Positions 1-11,324 of a stretch of DNA of 64,000 nucleotides are shown piece after piece (the stretch's first letter is position 1; each line of letters starts with the position of its first letter). Made by a program: the position numbers and the translations under genes. The DNA is from Dasypus novemcinctus (Eukaryota; Chordata; Mammalia; Cingulata; Dasypodidae): the NCBI RefSeq assembly GCF_030445035.2, contig NC_080680.1:92013157-92077156 (forward strand), written 5' to 3'. The notes beneath the pieces were generated by a model. The model saw nothing but the letters and a program-made list of their open reading frames with translations, made no database searches and was not told the origin of the DNA.

Positions 1-1080
1 ACTCCCCTGCGGACTTAAGGGGATGCTCGACCAAGACCCTCCCCGCTCCCACGACACAGCCGGGGGCTCCCGTTTCCTCCAAAGAGGGCTCGTGACCATT
101 TCTCCATTCCAGTCTTTTCCTTTGGAAAAAGAGTCCAGGGAACCCAGAGATGGGAAGTGCAGAAAGGAGGAAGGGACCCGACAGCCCACACCCGGTATCG
201 CTGACCACACTCACGGCCCCCTCGCTCGCTGCTCGCGGCCGGGACCTCCGCTCCTCACCCCGACCCCCGCCCGCAGCGCCTGCAGCTGGAACAAAGGAGA
301 GGCCCGAGCCCGCCGGGGCGCACGCCCGCGCACAGCGCCGGCTCCCCGCACAGCCGCCCGCCCCCCCGCCCACACGCACCGGCCTCCCCCCGAGCCCCGC
401 ACCACGGCCCCGTTCCACCCGGGGCCACTCCCACGACGCGCGGGGCTCCGCATCCCCTGACACACGGACACCGACGCGCGCCGCTGCACGGCGGAGCCCG
501 GGGCGCACGGGCCTGCGCTGCCCGGGAAGGCCCGAGGGTGCAGGGGCCCAGGCTGCCGGCGCCTTGGTCACCGCGACCCCTGCCGAGACCCCTGCCGAGA
601 CCCCCGCCGAGCTGCGCGGGCGGCTGCGGGCAGCGGGGCAGCGGCGGGAGGGGAGCGCGGGGGGTCCACGGCCGTGCCCGCCCGCTCGGCCCGCAGCAGT
701 GCGACCCCTGGTGCCCCAAACCCACCCCCAAAGCCATCGCGGCGCTGCGGCGACGACGGACACGCGGGACCGAGAACCGCGGGGACACACGGCGCGGGGA
801 GGTGCGTGCCCCGCGGTCGCCGCTCCGCGCCGCCCCTGCGCCCGGCGGGCCCGCCCGGGAGGCCCAGCTGCAGCGCCGTGGCGCCACCTACGCTCCGCCG
901 CCAGGACTGCGGCCCGGGGCGCCCCCGCGCGCGGCGGGGCGCTGCGCGGCTCTCCCGTCCCTTCCCCCCCCGGGGCGCGCCCCCCGCGCCGCCACGTCAC
1001 GGCCGCGGCCTGCGGCGGGCGGTCCCTCCCGGGTGCTGTCGCCGCTTCTGGGCCTCAGCCCCGGGGGAAGGGGATTCCAA
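1..1080. promoter_or_regulatory. CpG island without an identified gene
   Basis: Very GC-rich and CpG-dense DNA, especially 220-1030, with GC-box-like runs, Sp1-type GGGGCGG/CCCGCC strings and a CACGTCACG element near 993 that resembles a CRE/E-box. This is what a mammalian promoter island looks like. Long open frames on both strands (for example 150-1109 plus and 255-887 minus) are composed almost entirely of Ala, Arg, Gly and Pro and match no family I know, so I read them as chance frames. It could be the promoter or first exon of a lncRNA or of a gene lying to the left, or an orphan island. Confidence 0.6.
575..611 (+). repeat. Short 12-bp tandem repeat in the CpG island
   Basis: Three direct copies of a 12-mer (ACCCCTGCCGAG with one variant) lie in the island. 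The period is a multiple of three, so it keeps a chance open frame. Confidence 0.8.
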
Positions 1081-2495
1081 GATGTCCAGGCGGCCCAGGC
1101 CTTCCTTGAGGTCACCCGCCACCACCACTGGAACGGTTGTGACGTTTTACAGAAGACGCTGAGGCTCGCGCCCAAGTAGGGAAAGGGGGACTGGGCCGTG
1201 ACTCCGGGGCCGCTGGAGCTGGAGCACCTGAACTCGTCGCCGAGCCTTCCAGACCTTTGCCCAGGCTGCCCTCCCCAGCCCTGACCGCCCATATACCCCT
1301 CCCACCCAGGAAGTTGTGCCTACCTCCTCCACCCCAGCCCCCAGCCCTCCTCTGAGCCCCGCACCCACATTTCACCCTTCTGTCCTCAGGGACTGCACCC
1401 ACCCATTTAGCACTGTTCTGGATTCTTCGGAAGGTCATACCAGGAAAAAGGACCCTTAGAGACCTAGCCCACTCCCACTGTGGATGGGGGAAGCCAAGCC
1501 CCCCGCCGGCCCCTCTGCTCTGGTCTAGTCTCTGTGCATTTGTCTAGGCTTCTTCAGGTGCCCGCAGCCACCACTGTGCCCGGCAGGGATGTGGCATCCC
1601 ACGTTACAAGAGGACATGGAGCCGGCGATGCTCCCGTCACGTCAGCGCTGTGGACGGTATCAGTTACCCCGCTCCACAGGTGAGCAGAGCAGACTCGGTG
1701 AGGTCAGGGGCCTGCGGGAGGCCACACGCAGCAGGGGAGGCACAGACCCGAGATCTAAGGCCTGATTCGAGGGTCACCCAGCCCCGTCCTCGGCCGGCCC
1801 CTGGAACCCAGGTTGGGATGGACATCACACTGGCCCTGGGCTGTGACCCTCCTGGCATGGACAGCAGCCACCCGTTCACACACACGTCACCCGAGTCTCA
1901 GTCGCATGGGCTGCAGCATGGTGTGAGGTTACAGCCCAAGGAACAGAGAGTCCGCATGTGTCAGACACCCCCAGGTTGACCCCCCTGGTTTACAGATGGG
2001 CAGGGTGAGTCCACAGAGGCAGGGGCCTGGCCCGGGCCACGCAGAACAGCCATGGCCTAGGCCGCTCAAAACCCCAGGCAAGACACGGCCCCAGGACCCC
2101 AGGGCCCATCTGAGCCTCCGGGACTGGACTGCAGGCCCTGCCTTGTTGGTCAACAGCAGTTCAGCCGGACAAACCCTGGACAAACCCCACCGTGGCAGGG
2201 AAGCCCGGCCGGCTCTTCTGCCCTGGAGGAGTGCCCCGTCTGGGGAAGGGGGGGAGGCGGGTAAGGGAACAGACACAGATACAGGCCCTGACAAACCCGG
2301 AGACAAGAGCTGAGATGGAGGACTTGGGGCTGGGAGCCGAGAGGAGACGCTAGAAGGAGGGGTATCAGGAAAGGCTGCCCCAAGGAAGTCACATCAAATG
2401 GGCTTTGAAAGGCGAGTAGGAGTTTGCCAGTGGAAAATGTAGGGAGGGGTATTTCGGGAGACCACTCGGTGCTTGAGGCCTGAGGGAGCTCGGAT
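1081..2495. other. GC-rich unique DNA, nothing recognised
   Basis: Moderately GC-rich DNA with a few chance frames. No exon with credible splice sites, no repeat family and no RNA gene was recognised. Confidence 0.5.
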
Positions 2496-2499
2496 AATT

Positions 2500-2665
2500 C
2501 GGGCTGTAAGCTTGGTAGTTGGAGAGTATGGGCTCAGGTATCAGACAGTCTTAACTTCGAGTCCTAACCTTGCTGTGTGGCCTCCAGCAGGTGACTTAGC
2601 TGTTCTGAGCCTCCATATTTGTCATTTGTAAAATGAGGGAAATGGTGCTCCCTTCTGTTGGGGGC
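2500..2665 (+). repeat. MIR SINE relic
   Basis: It matches the ancient mammalian MIR: a core of the form CTTGCTGTGTGGCCTCCAGCA, then GTGACTTAGC, then GTCATTTGTAAAATGAGGG, in MIR order on the plus strand. Confidence 0.75.
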
Positions 2666-3179
2666 AATTTCAGGATTAGCAGCGTGGGGCACCAGGAACC
2701 CACCAGGGAAGACGAGAGGCGATTGGTCTGGAGCATTGTGGGGCCGAGTGAAGGGTGACTGGGGAGGCCATCAAGGGTTAGACCAGGAGCGACCTGGAAC
2801 GTCAAGCTCAGGAACTCGGCTTCACTCCGAGGGCCGTGGGGAGCCACGTCCGAGGCCTGGGAGGAGTGGCAGGTCTTGTGTGTCTTGGAAGGTGGCCTCT
2901 AGGCGGATCTCCTTGAGTCAGACGCTCCCCTCAGCCCCGCCGTCCAGCCCTGGCCGCACTGCCCCTCCCCTCAGCTCTGCGGGGCGAGAAGCCGCCCTGC
3001 CCGGGGGCCTGGGGCGGAGCAGAGCGGGCGTCACGGGGTGGGGGGTGTCCTGCCGTCCCTCCGCCCACTGCCCCCTGCCCCCGCACCTCAGGCCCCGCAC
3101 CTCCCTCACCCCACCCCCAAGGACTCCCAGTGACCTGCTCCCCTCAGAGCAGCCTTCCCCGCTTCCCCCCACACTCTGC

Positions 3180-3590
3180 AGTCCCCATTACGGAGAAAGG
3201 ACAGGCGGCACCGCCATAATTTCTATTTCCTTCTAAATAGATGTTCCCAGACCTGCTCCCACAAAACCAATTAAAGCACCTGCCGGGGACGGGGCTTTGT
3301 CAGCAAATTATTTCCAGGCTCTGCAGCCCGGGAATAAATCTCAGAAGGATGAAGTGGATGGGATGAGGAGGGGCGCTGGGGTGGGGGAGGGGTTTGAGGG
3401 GGGGGCGATTACTTTGGGTCCAGGCAGCTGCAAAGCGGGGTCTTCACCCAGGCCCCCCGCCCAGGGCTCCAGATGCCCCCCCTCCCCAGTGCTGCCATAG
3501 AATCAGTCCCCAAGGAATTGAACATCTTGGCTCTTTGTCGGAAACTTGCCCAAGACATAATTAGCAGGAAGTAGCTTGCGGTGGAAAGGA
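3180..3590. promoter_or_regulatory. Possible conserved non-coding block
   Basis: Two A/T-rich patches stand out from GC-rich surroundings: 3200-3335 (AACCAATTAAAGCACC, GTCAGCAAATTATTTCC) and 3500-3590 (AAGACATAATTAGCAGG). They are not repeats and contain homeodomain-type cores (AATTA, TAATTA). This is a candidate enhancer by texture only. Confidence 0.3.
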
Positions 3591-4280
3591 GTGGGGTGGG
3601 GGAGCGGAGGCCTGGGTAGCTGCGCTTCCTTGTCGCATCGCCAGCCTCCCTGCGTCCCTTGCCTGCTTTCCCGCCATGCAGTGGGCAGCAGGTACCAACA
3701 GCCCCGGTGGGGAAGCAGGAGGCCTGGACCGGAACTCCCTGTGGACACGCGGGCAAGGGCTTCCCCCTCTGTGTTCCCATCTGGAGAACGGGCGTGGAGG
3801 GGCCTTGCCTGGCCCTCTCGGCTACGCCTCGGGCTCCCCGCGTGGCCTGCAGGAGGCCCATGGCTTGCTCCTCGGGCAGAGGCGGAGGCCAGGTGGCGGG
3901 CTGGTTCGTAATCCAAGCCGCCATCACTGCCTTCAGGAGCTCACAGCCTGCAGCCAGGAGCCAGACCTGGACACAGGTGGTGACAGGCTACCCAGGGTCG
4001 GCCCAGCTCTGGCAGAGAGGGTCAGTGGGCTGGGGGAGCCCTCGGTAGGAAGTGGGCAGGATGCCGCCCCAGGACGTTGACAAAGGCCCCTCTGGGAGAG
4101 CCCACGGAGCAGAGCTTTGAAAGAAGAACTCTGCGCACCAGGCAGGGTTGTCAAACGCCCAGAGTGGAACCCTCCTGGTTCACACGCTATCTCTGTGAGA
4201 GTAGGAAGAGGTATCCTTACTTCCACTTTACTCTTATCTTTCAGAAAATTGTCCTAACTTTGGAAAATCTCCCATGTCTA

Positions 4281-4359
4281 TGACCTGAACAGTTCTCCTA
4301 GGGCTGTGCAGTGCACAGCCTGAATAACTGTGCCCTGCAGCTCTAGGAGAATCAGGTCA
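4281..4359. repeat. 79-bp near-perfect hairpin (MITE relic or miRNA-like)
   Basis: The arms 4281-4317 and 4329-4359 are inverted repeats starting TGACCTGA and ending TCAGGTCA. The inner stem pairs TTCTCCTAG..GCTG with CAGCTCTAGGAGAA and closes with GTGCACAG/CTGTGCCC. The only sizeable interruptions are a 4-base bulge (ACAG) in the left arm and a few mismatches around an 11-base loop. It could be an ancient palindromic DNA-transposon relic or a miRNA-like precursor. Confidence 0.7.
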
Positions 4360-4619
4360 AAAATGGCAAGAAGCTGCTTGTCCCACCAGCCCTGAGAGGA
4401 ACTGAGGCGGGCGAGGGGTCCTCCTGGCAGCAGAGGAGGGGGAGGGGGTCGGGAAAGTCAGCCTGCCCCCGAGGTAGCATCAGGTGTACCTCATCCCCAA
4501 ACATTGTAGATTCCGAACTTCTGAAAGGACCAAAAGGACTCCCCCAGGTGGGAATGCAGCCCTCAAGGGGTGACGCTGACTGAGTCAGCGCCCGGCTGGC
4601 CCCCTCACAGCACGACCTT

Positions 4620-5135
4620 CACGAATCCTCAGTCAACCCTGCAACAGGGTGTAGCTGGGGAAACTGAGGCAGCTGGAGGCAGTGGCACAGAGGGGTCACT
4701 GCCTGCGCCAGTCCAGCCTGAGTGGAGTCTCTGACACGCACTGACAGGGGCAGCACGGTGCCCACCCCGCAGGTGTCGGTGCCAGGGGAACAGTCAGCAC
4801 GTCCCGCACGGAGCTGGACCCACGGTGAGGGCGAATAAACACGGCCATTGTTAGCACTGTTACAACAGAGGTCCCCTCTTCCCCATAATGTCCCCACAAG
4901 GACAGGCAGCGACTCATCTGCTCGCCGCTGCCGGCCCACCGCCTGCCTCCAGGCTTGGCCCCGCCAGGGGCTCAGTGAGGACTTGTTGAACGCTGAGCCC
5001 ACGAGGTAGGTGTCATCATTACCGCCTTCCTACACCTAAGGCGACTGAGGCTCAGAGAGGTGAAGCAATGTGCCCAGAGCCACACAGCTTTCCAGTGGTG
5101 GGACTGGATTTGCGGCCGGGTGGGTCTGAAGCGCA
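4620..5135 (-). repeat. Two MIR-like SINE relics
   Basis: Two segments (about 4625-4730 and 4985-5130) carry the MIR 3' signature in minus orientation: GGGGAAACTGAGGCAG and GCGACTGAGGCTCAGAGAGG, followed by CAATGTGCCCAGAGCCACAC. They are diverged ancient copies. Confidence 0.65.
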
Positions 5136-5264
5136 AGCTCAGGTTCCACCTAATTGCCTAAGTGCCCAGGGCCGGGAGTCTGCTTTGACTACACAAAGGG
5201 GGTCTCCACCGAGGTGCTGCGGGGCACCAGGGGTGGAAGGTCACAAGGAGGTCAGGCCCACCCC

Positions 5265-5500
5265 CGCTCCTCCAGCCTCCCGCACTCGCAGCGGCTGCGG
5301 CGCCGTAAATGCTGCAAAGTTCCCGCGTCAGCAGCCCCGCGGGCGCTCGCGTCTGCAGGCCGTAAATCCTGCTCCGGGGGCTCGGGGGCGCGACTCTCCA
5401 TCCTCAGCAGCCACGGGGGCCGAGGGCGCCGCCCCCACGTCCGCGCCGCGCGCCTCGGGCCGCACCCCGCTAACCGCAAGGGACCCGCAAAGGGCCGCGG
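5265..5500. promoter_or_regulatory. Second small CpG-rich patch
   Basis: A short CpG-dense segment with many CGC/GCG strings lies inside less CpG-rich DNA. No transcript or exon is recognised. The open frames across it (such as 5068-5802 plus) look like composition artefacts. Confidence 0.35.
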
Positions 5501-6039
5501 ACAGTGAAATCATCAGAGTAACCACAGCCACCAGTGCGGCCGGTTCCCCAGGCCTTGGCCCCAGCGCTTTCCCTGCAGGACCCCCAGCAGTAGCCACGAC
5601 GATGCCAGTTGTGACGCCTGAGGAGATGAGGTCATTTGCCCAGCGCCCCCAGCCCAAGACAGGGCGCCCCAGTTTGCACCCAGGTCGGCCCTCTCCGGAG
5701 CCCACGCTGCTAATGACTAGGAGCCTCCAGGCGGGTGGGAGGGACAGTTCCCCAGGTGCTCCCCGGCACATTTTTTCTCACCGGTATCAGAAAAAAATAT
5801 AACCAGCGCTTCCAGCCCAAAGTTTCATGGATATTAGAGACAAGCATATTTTTGAAGCCAGAGGCATCATGAGTAAATGAAGAACACGTGAAAGCGGCCA
5901 AGGCTCCCGCGGGGACTGAGGCTGCTAAGCGCGGGTGGCCTCGTGCACTTTCCCGCTCTCCTCCGTCCGGGCGCGAGCCCCTGCCGGCCCCAGAGCGAGG
6001 GAACTCAGTGCCAAGGATTGGGCGAGACGGGCCGGGCCG

Positions 6040-6575
6040 TGTGTGGGCGCTTTGACCACTGTGAGTTCACTCGGCAACCGGTCTCTGAGGCACCTGGCCT
6101 GCGCCAGGCCCTGCGACCCCAGGGGCGTCGCACGGATCTCACCTTCTCCACGTGAGTTCTCTCCGCAAGTCAAGCCACATGCCCAGGGTCTCACAGCTGG
6201 TGGGTTCAAGGCAAGTCCCTGAGCTGCCCTGGGGCTGGGAGGGGCTGGACCTGCCTGAGGACGTTTCCCAGGCCTGCTCAGGCCACCCGCGCGGCTGCCC
6301 TGCCCTCTACTTACCCCGCCGGAAGGCCCTGGAGCTTAGGGGCGGTCCATGGGTTGTTTCGTTGTTGTTGTTTTTCTTAATAACTTTTCTTACTAAACAA
6401 GTGGTTATAAAAAGTGGAGCTGTGAAGTGTAGTGATCACGCAGCGTGGCCTCCGAGGTGTGTGACAAGCTGTGTGATTTGGGGGCACGGTATTTGGCTTC
6501 TCTGAGAATCATTTTCTTCATCTGCGGAGTGGGAATACGAATCCCTCCCTGAGAGGGGCGTTTCAAGGGTGAAAT
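6040..6575. repeat. MIR-type relics
   Basis: A plus-strand MIR-like segment at about 6400-6570 has the expected order: GTGTAGTGATCACG, then GACAAGCTGTGTGATTTGGG, then CATTTTCTTCATCTGCGGAG. A weaker minus-orientation segment (AAGTCAAGCCACATGCCCAGG) lies near 6160-6220. Confidence 0.5.
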
Positions 6576-7069
6576 GAGACAGCGAAGAAGTAGGAGGCAG
6601 AATTCAACCGGGAAAACAATATTTGCATAGAGAGAATTAACTGCACAAAGGACAGAGCACCGAGAAGCCAAAGAGGTTGGGGCAGCCACCCAGAGTGTGG
6701 GAGCAGGAAGCTCCTTTCACCCCACAGCTGAGGGGTAAGGGGGACAAAGGGAGGAGGTGAGGTCTGCAGGGGGCTACCTGGCAGAAGCGGGGACCAGGGC
6801 AATTCCATCTGGGGACAGCCAGAGCCTAGAGGAGACACAGCCTCTGTTGGAGACACTGTGCATGACAGGGTGAGAGGGGAAACACTGTGCCTTTCCTTCC
6901 ACCTGCCCTCCTGTCCTCCCCAGGTGGCCCTTTGCAGGTACCTGGGCGACTCAGGTGCAGGCTGGTCCTGTGAAGAAGGCGGAGCAGGGAGAACCAGAAA
7001 TGGGTCTCGGAGCAAAGAGGCCCGGGAGGCACCGCGTGAGGCGCCCAGCCCAGTCAGTAAATGGCCACG

Positions 7070-8400
7070 AGTCCGATTGATTCTACTCCTTCCTATTATG
7101 AAGGTAGTACATGCTCATTATATTAGAAGGACTATTCTGGTTGCAACAGAAACCCACTCAAGCCAGATTAAATATGAAAAAGGGGAATTTAATAAAATGC
7201 TACAGAGGAGTCTCAAGAAACCCAAGGTCAGGACCGTGGCCTGGGACGAGGGGTCCAGAAAGCACGTTACGTCTCTCCCACCCTCGCCCTTGCTCTCCTG
7301 CTCGTCTCTGCTCTGTGTGTCTGCCCCACACCTTTGCTGCACACAGCTTCCTCAGCCCACCTAGCGGATGTCCCCGGCACCTCCCGGATTCGCAGACTGA
7401 GCCCGGAATTCTTCAGCCTCTTCCAAATGACTGAGGAAGGCACTCTGGGCTGATCCCATCAGCTAAGGCCAAGGGCACGGAGGCCCGTGGCAGCCGGAAC
7501 ACATGGGTGGGGAGCGCGGCCCAGAGGTTTCTGAGCTGGGAAACCCACCAAAACCTGTCTAGAAATACAGAAAGTTTCAAAAAGTACTGTATTGCTCAAG
7601 CTGAAATGTTTCACATTTCTTTTCATATTTTTCTATGCACATCATTTTTTCTAACAGCATTGAGATTGTACTGATTTTATCAGCTATTGTTCTCTCATTG
7701 CTATTCTTTCATCTCATTGAAAAACTCGTTAATTTAGGTTGCCTCTAGTTTTATTTTTTTTAATTTTTATTTTTTAAAGATTTATTTTTTATTTATTTCT
7801 CTCCCTGGCTCCCCCCGCCCCGCCCCCCGCCGTTGTCTACGCTCTGTGTCCATTTGCTGTGTGTTCTTCTATGTCCGCTTGCATTCTTGTCATGCAGCAC
7901 CTTCTGGCTGCGTCAGCTCTCTGTGTGTTTGGCGCCACTCCTGGCAGGCTGCACTTCATTCATGCTGGGCGGCTGTCCTTGCGGGGTGCACTCCTTGCAC
8001 GTGGGGCTCCCCTATGCGGGGGACACCCCTGTGTGGCACGGCACTCCTTTTGCACGGCAGCACCACGTGTGGGCCAGCTCACCACATGGGTCAGGAGGCC
8101 CAGGGTATCGAACCCTGGCCCCTCCATATGGTAGGCAAATGCTCTAGCAGTTGAGCCACAACTGCTTCCCCTAGTTTTATTTTTACCATAATAAACAGTG
8201 CTGCCACGGGCAGCCCACCTCCCGTGGCTCCTGAGGATGAGTGTCTAAAGGTAGCAGCAGGTTAGCCTTCACCAATCTTGACTGAGAGGGTCGTGTCCCC
8301 TACTCCCCCGCCCCCCATTTATGCACTCCTTGCCATTAGTGGGCAATAACTGGTGGGATTTTTTTTTTTAACTATTATTCTTTACAAGGGAAGCCTGAAG
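7070..8400. repeat. Old interspersed repeats split by a SINE
   Basis: The stretch around 7560-7745 and 8171-8230 reads like the 3' part of an old LINE-type repeat (TTAATTTAGGTTGCCTC.. ATAAACAGTGCTGCCA). It is cut by the SINE at 7759-8170. The part 7136-7555 resembles another old, unassigned repeat (CAACAGAAACCCACTCAAGC). Family names are not certain. Confidence 0.35.
7759..8170 (-). mobile_element. DAS-type tRNA-like SINE, full length
   Basis: Minus-orientation copy of the armadillo SINE. The head (GGGAAGCAGTTGTGGCTCAA on the minus strand) carries Pol III A- and B-box-like motifs, and the B box is the GGTTCGA-type string near 8110. A GC-rich body and an A/T-rich tail follow. Flanking target duplications CTAGTTTTATTTTT lie at 7745-7758 and 8171-8184. 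Confidence 0.9.
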
Positions 8401-8727
8401 GGTCTCGGAAGGAAAAGGCAGCTGGCCCCACTTGCACCACCCCTCTCTTGACAGTCCCTGGTCTTTGGAGAGGGGGAAAAGAAGCAGCCACATGAGACCA
8501 AATAAAACTTTATTTTCCTGTTTTGCTTTTTGCACATTTATTTGATTTACTCTTATTGTAGACTCCGCTAGTTCATATGCCAAGTTAGAGGGACAAAGGC
8601 TGGGTGTAAATGGATCTTTGATTTCAATGGGGAGAAAGGAATTTGACAAGTGAAGAAGGTCAAGCAGGTTATACAGAAGTCAGTGGGGATAGTGTCTTTT
8701 CTTCCCAAATTTTATCATAAGATTTTT

Positions 8728-9065
8728 TTTAAAGATTTCTTTTCTTTCTTTCTTCCCCCACCTTGTTTGCACTTGCTGTCTGCTCTGTATGTCTGTTTGT
8801 TGTGTGCTCCTGTTCTTTTTAGGAGGAACCGAACCCAGGACCTCCCATGTGGGAGGGGCCACCTCCACTCCCACTCGTTGTGTCTCTCATTGTGTTTCCT
8901 CACTGTGTCTCTTCATTGTATCATCTCATTGTATCAGGTCACCATGCCAGCCTGGCAAGCCAATTCACTGTCTTGCTGTTCTTCTTTAGGAGGCACTGGG
9001 AACCAAACCTGGGACCTCCCATGTGGTAGGTGGGCACCCAACTACTTGAGCCATGTCTGGTTCCC
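8728..9065 (-). mobile_element. DAS-type SINE, dimeric short form
   Basis: Minus-orientation element with two tRNA-like units, each with a GGACCTCCCATGTGG-type segment. Target duplications TCATAAGATTTTT lie at 8715-8727 and 9066-9078. Confidence 0.85.
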
Positions 9066-9194
9066 TCATAAGATTTTTCAAAAACACAGAAAGGTTGACA
9101 GAATTGTACAAGGAATGCCTATCACCCTCTATCTACATTCAACAAGTCTTTACCATGTCAGCTTTCTCTTTGACTCTCTGTCTCTATCTCTGTC

Positions 9195-9307
9195 AGATAG
9201 ATAGATAGATAGCTAGATGGATGGATGGATGGATGGATGGATGGATGGATGGATGGATGGATGGATGGATGGGTGGGTGGGTGGGTGGATGGGTGGATGG
9301 ATGGATA
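9195..9307. repeat. (GATA)n/(GGAT)n microsatellite
   Basis: A run of GATA units followed by about 25 GGAT/GGGT tetramers. It explains the spurious MDGW repeat frame on the plus strand and the HPSI repeat frame on the minus strand. Confidence 0.98.
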
Positions 9308-9360
9308 TAATTTGTTTTTTTCTGAACCACTTGTGAGTGGCAGACATGAACCTCTACCTC

Positions 9361-9852
9361 TGTTGGGGATTGGATCATGTACCCCACAAAAGGCATGTTC
9401 AGGCCAGTGTTCCTGTGGGTGTGACCCATTTGCAAACAGGACCTTTGAAGACGTGATTATTAGTTAAGACGTGGGCTCATCTGTGAAGAGGATCTTCGAA
9501 TATCGTTTTCAGATAAAGCCAAACTGAATCAGAGTGGGCCTTAATCTATCTGCCCGGGGTCCTTACAAAGCAGAGGAAATTCAGATGCAGTCAGTAGAAA
9601 CCAGAAGTCAGAAGAAGCCACAAGAAGAGATCAAGGAGACAGAGCCATGTGTTTCAGGCAGAGATGCCAGCCAAGGAACCCCAAGGATTGCAGCAAACCA
9701 GCACCAGAAGGCTCCAGATTCCAGGAGAAGCATGGCCTCTCGAGACCTTGATTTTGGACTCCTAGCCTCCGAACCATGAAACAATGAATTCCCGCTGTTA
9801 AAACCAACACATTGTGTGGTATTTGTCTTAGCAACCCTGGCAAGCTAAGACA
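9361..9852 (+). mobile_element. MaLR/MLT1-like solo LTR, family C copy 1
   Basis: It starts TGTTGGGGATTGGATCATG and ends GGCAAGCTAAGACA, with the MaLR-type 3' pattern (ACATTGTGTGGTATTTGTC, then a run of CAACCCTGGCAAGC). Near-identical 5-bp flanks ACCTC and ACCCC support an LTR insertion. A second copy of the family lies at 55639-56117. Confidence 0.75.
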
Positions 9853-10029
9853 ACCCCAAACTTCTTTTCATCTCCTAACAATAAGGACCTCCTTCTACAC
9901 AACTACAACGCCATTATTAGAAAATTATAAGAAAATTAATGATTCCACAGTTCCATTAAATATTCGAGGGGGACTAATAAAATTTAAGGGGGACTAATTG
10001 CTATTGATAAGCAATTTCAAAGAATGAAT

Positions 10030-10130
10030 AATACGAGTAAAAGTATCCAGCATCATGCCTGGCACACAGCAGGAACTTGGTAAATGTCGGTGTCCCTGTC
10101 CACCCCCACCTTCCATCACCTTCACTTTTA
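10030..10130 (+). repeat. MIR 3' end relic
   Basis: AGCATCATGCCTGGCACACA followed by CAGGAACTTGGTAAATG is the MIR 3' signature. Confidence 0.55.
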
Positions 10131-10440
10131 AAAACACGAGATAATTCCAGTTGGCTTCCTCTGTGTAAGGCTACGTCAGAGCAGCGTGGTCACACCACAG
10201 GGGCTCTACGAGGAGCTCCCCCAACTCTCCCTGGCAGTAAAAACAGCAGACACTGAAAGCAAGAGGAAAATTGCTGGAGACAAAAGACGGAGTCACAGGG
10301 CGCTGAACTTGGCCTCGCCAGCCTCGCAGTAATGGCGCCAGGGAGAGGATCGGTGCCAGGCAATGCCGCCCAGCCTCGGCGTGGCAGACGGAGCTGGGCT
10401 CCTGGCCGGGGTCCCTCCACTTACCAGGGCAGGAGCGGGG

Positions 10441-10720
10441 TTTTTTATTTAATTGTTTTCAAAACAGATTTCATGTGGTCCCAAAATGAGACCATGATTG
10501 TAAATTAAAGTGTAATTAGCCTTTACGCTTTTATATTCATTAACTCTTCTCTGTTAATGATGCTAGGCTGGAGCAGAAACCCTGCATTATGAAACCACAT
10601 CCAGGAAATAAAATAGTGATTTAGATAATGGCCACAATGTATTGCTACTTACACATAATTAAACAAATGCTCCATTTAAACTTGGAAACATGACTGAATG
10701 TTGATTAACCCTCGCCCAGC
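10441..10720. promoter_or_regulatory. Candidate conserved non-coding element
   Basis: A/T-rich, repeat-free block packed with homeodomain-type cores: TTTAATTG, GTGTAATTAGCC, GTTAATGATGC and CATAATTAAAC. It has no coding potential, and its texture is that of a developmental enhancer. No comparison could be run. Confidence 0.4.
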
Positions 10721-11139
10721 AATTCTGCTCGGGACTGGAGAAGGCGAGGCGCTGTCAGCTGGTCTGTAACGGAAGTGTCTGATCCAGCCACGTCTGTCCA
10801 CCACACCCACCAGCCACGGACGGTGACCATAGCTGTGCAGGATAGGTACAGGCTTCATGTCAGGGCCAAGGTCATGGGTGATGATGACCCCAAAAGTGAC
10901 CATGGGACAACTCAAGAGGCCACCATATCCCAACTCAGCTGCCAGTCAGTGCAAAAAAACTTGGAACTTGCCTTCTCCCCAAAGATCAACTCACTCACTC
11001 AGTCCCGCATTGGACCTAATAAGACCTGGCTCATGGATTTTTGGAAATATTTTTATGTTTTTAAAATGATAATAAAGAATTATTTAAAATTAAATAATTG
11101 TATAAAGAGTAAATTTTTGGTTTCTTAAGCTCATTCCCA

Positions 11140-11320
11140 AAGAAGCACTCTTGTTTGGCCTTTTCCTATGTGTATCTTTCCAAATAATGTGGTGTCTTGG
11201 GATAAGAAGCAGACCCTGAGATAAGAACCGGAGTGCAGCTGGTTTATTTGGAAGGTAATCCCAGGAAAAGGAATAGGGAAATAAGACAAGGAAGGGAAAG
11301 CAACAAATAAAGGATGGATC
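11140..11320. repeat. Unassigned LTR-like fragment
   Basis: AGAAGCAGACCCTGAGATAA and CTGGTTTATTTGGAAGG resemble a segment found in old LTRs. The boundaries are not visible. Confidence 0.3.
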
Positions 11321-11324
11321 AGTT

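Noticed and set aside
150..1109. Long open frames in the CpG island on both strands (also 255-887 minus and 538-1179 plus)
   Set aside because: Almost all Ala, Arg, Pro and Gly, overlapping frames on both strands, no known domain. High GC removes stop codons by chance.
5068..5802. 244-codon frame
   Set aside because: Begins within a MIR and runs through a CpG patch. No domain or splice context.
7833..8154. Recurrent Cys-, Leu- and His-rich frames here and at other SINEs
   Set aside because: All fall inside antisense DAS-type SINE copies, and the same peptide pattern recurs at each copy.
9193..9467. Frames with HPSI and MDGW repeats
   Set aside because: Translation of the tetranucleotide microsatellite.
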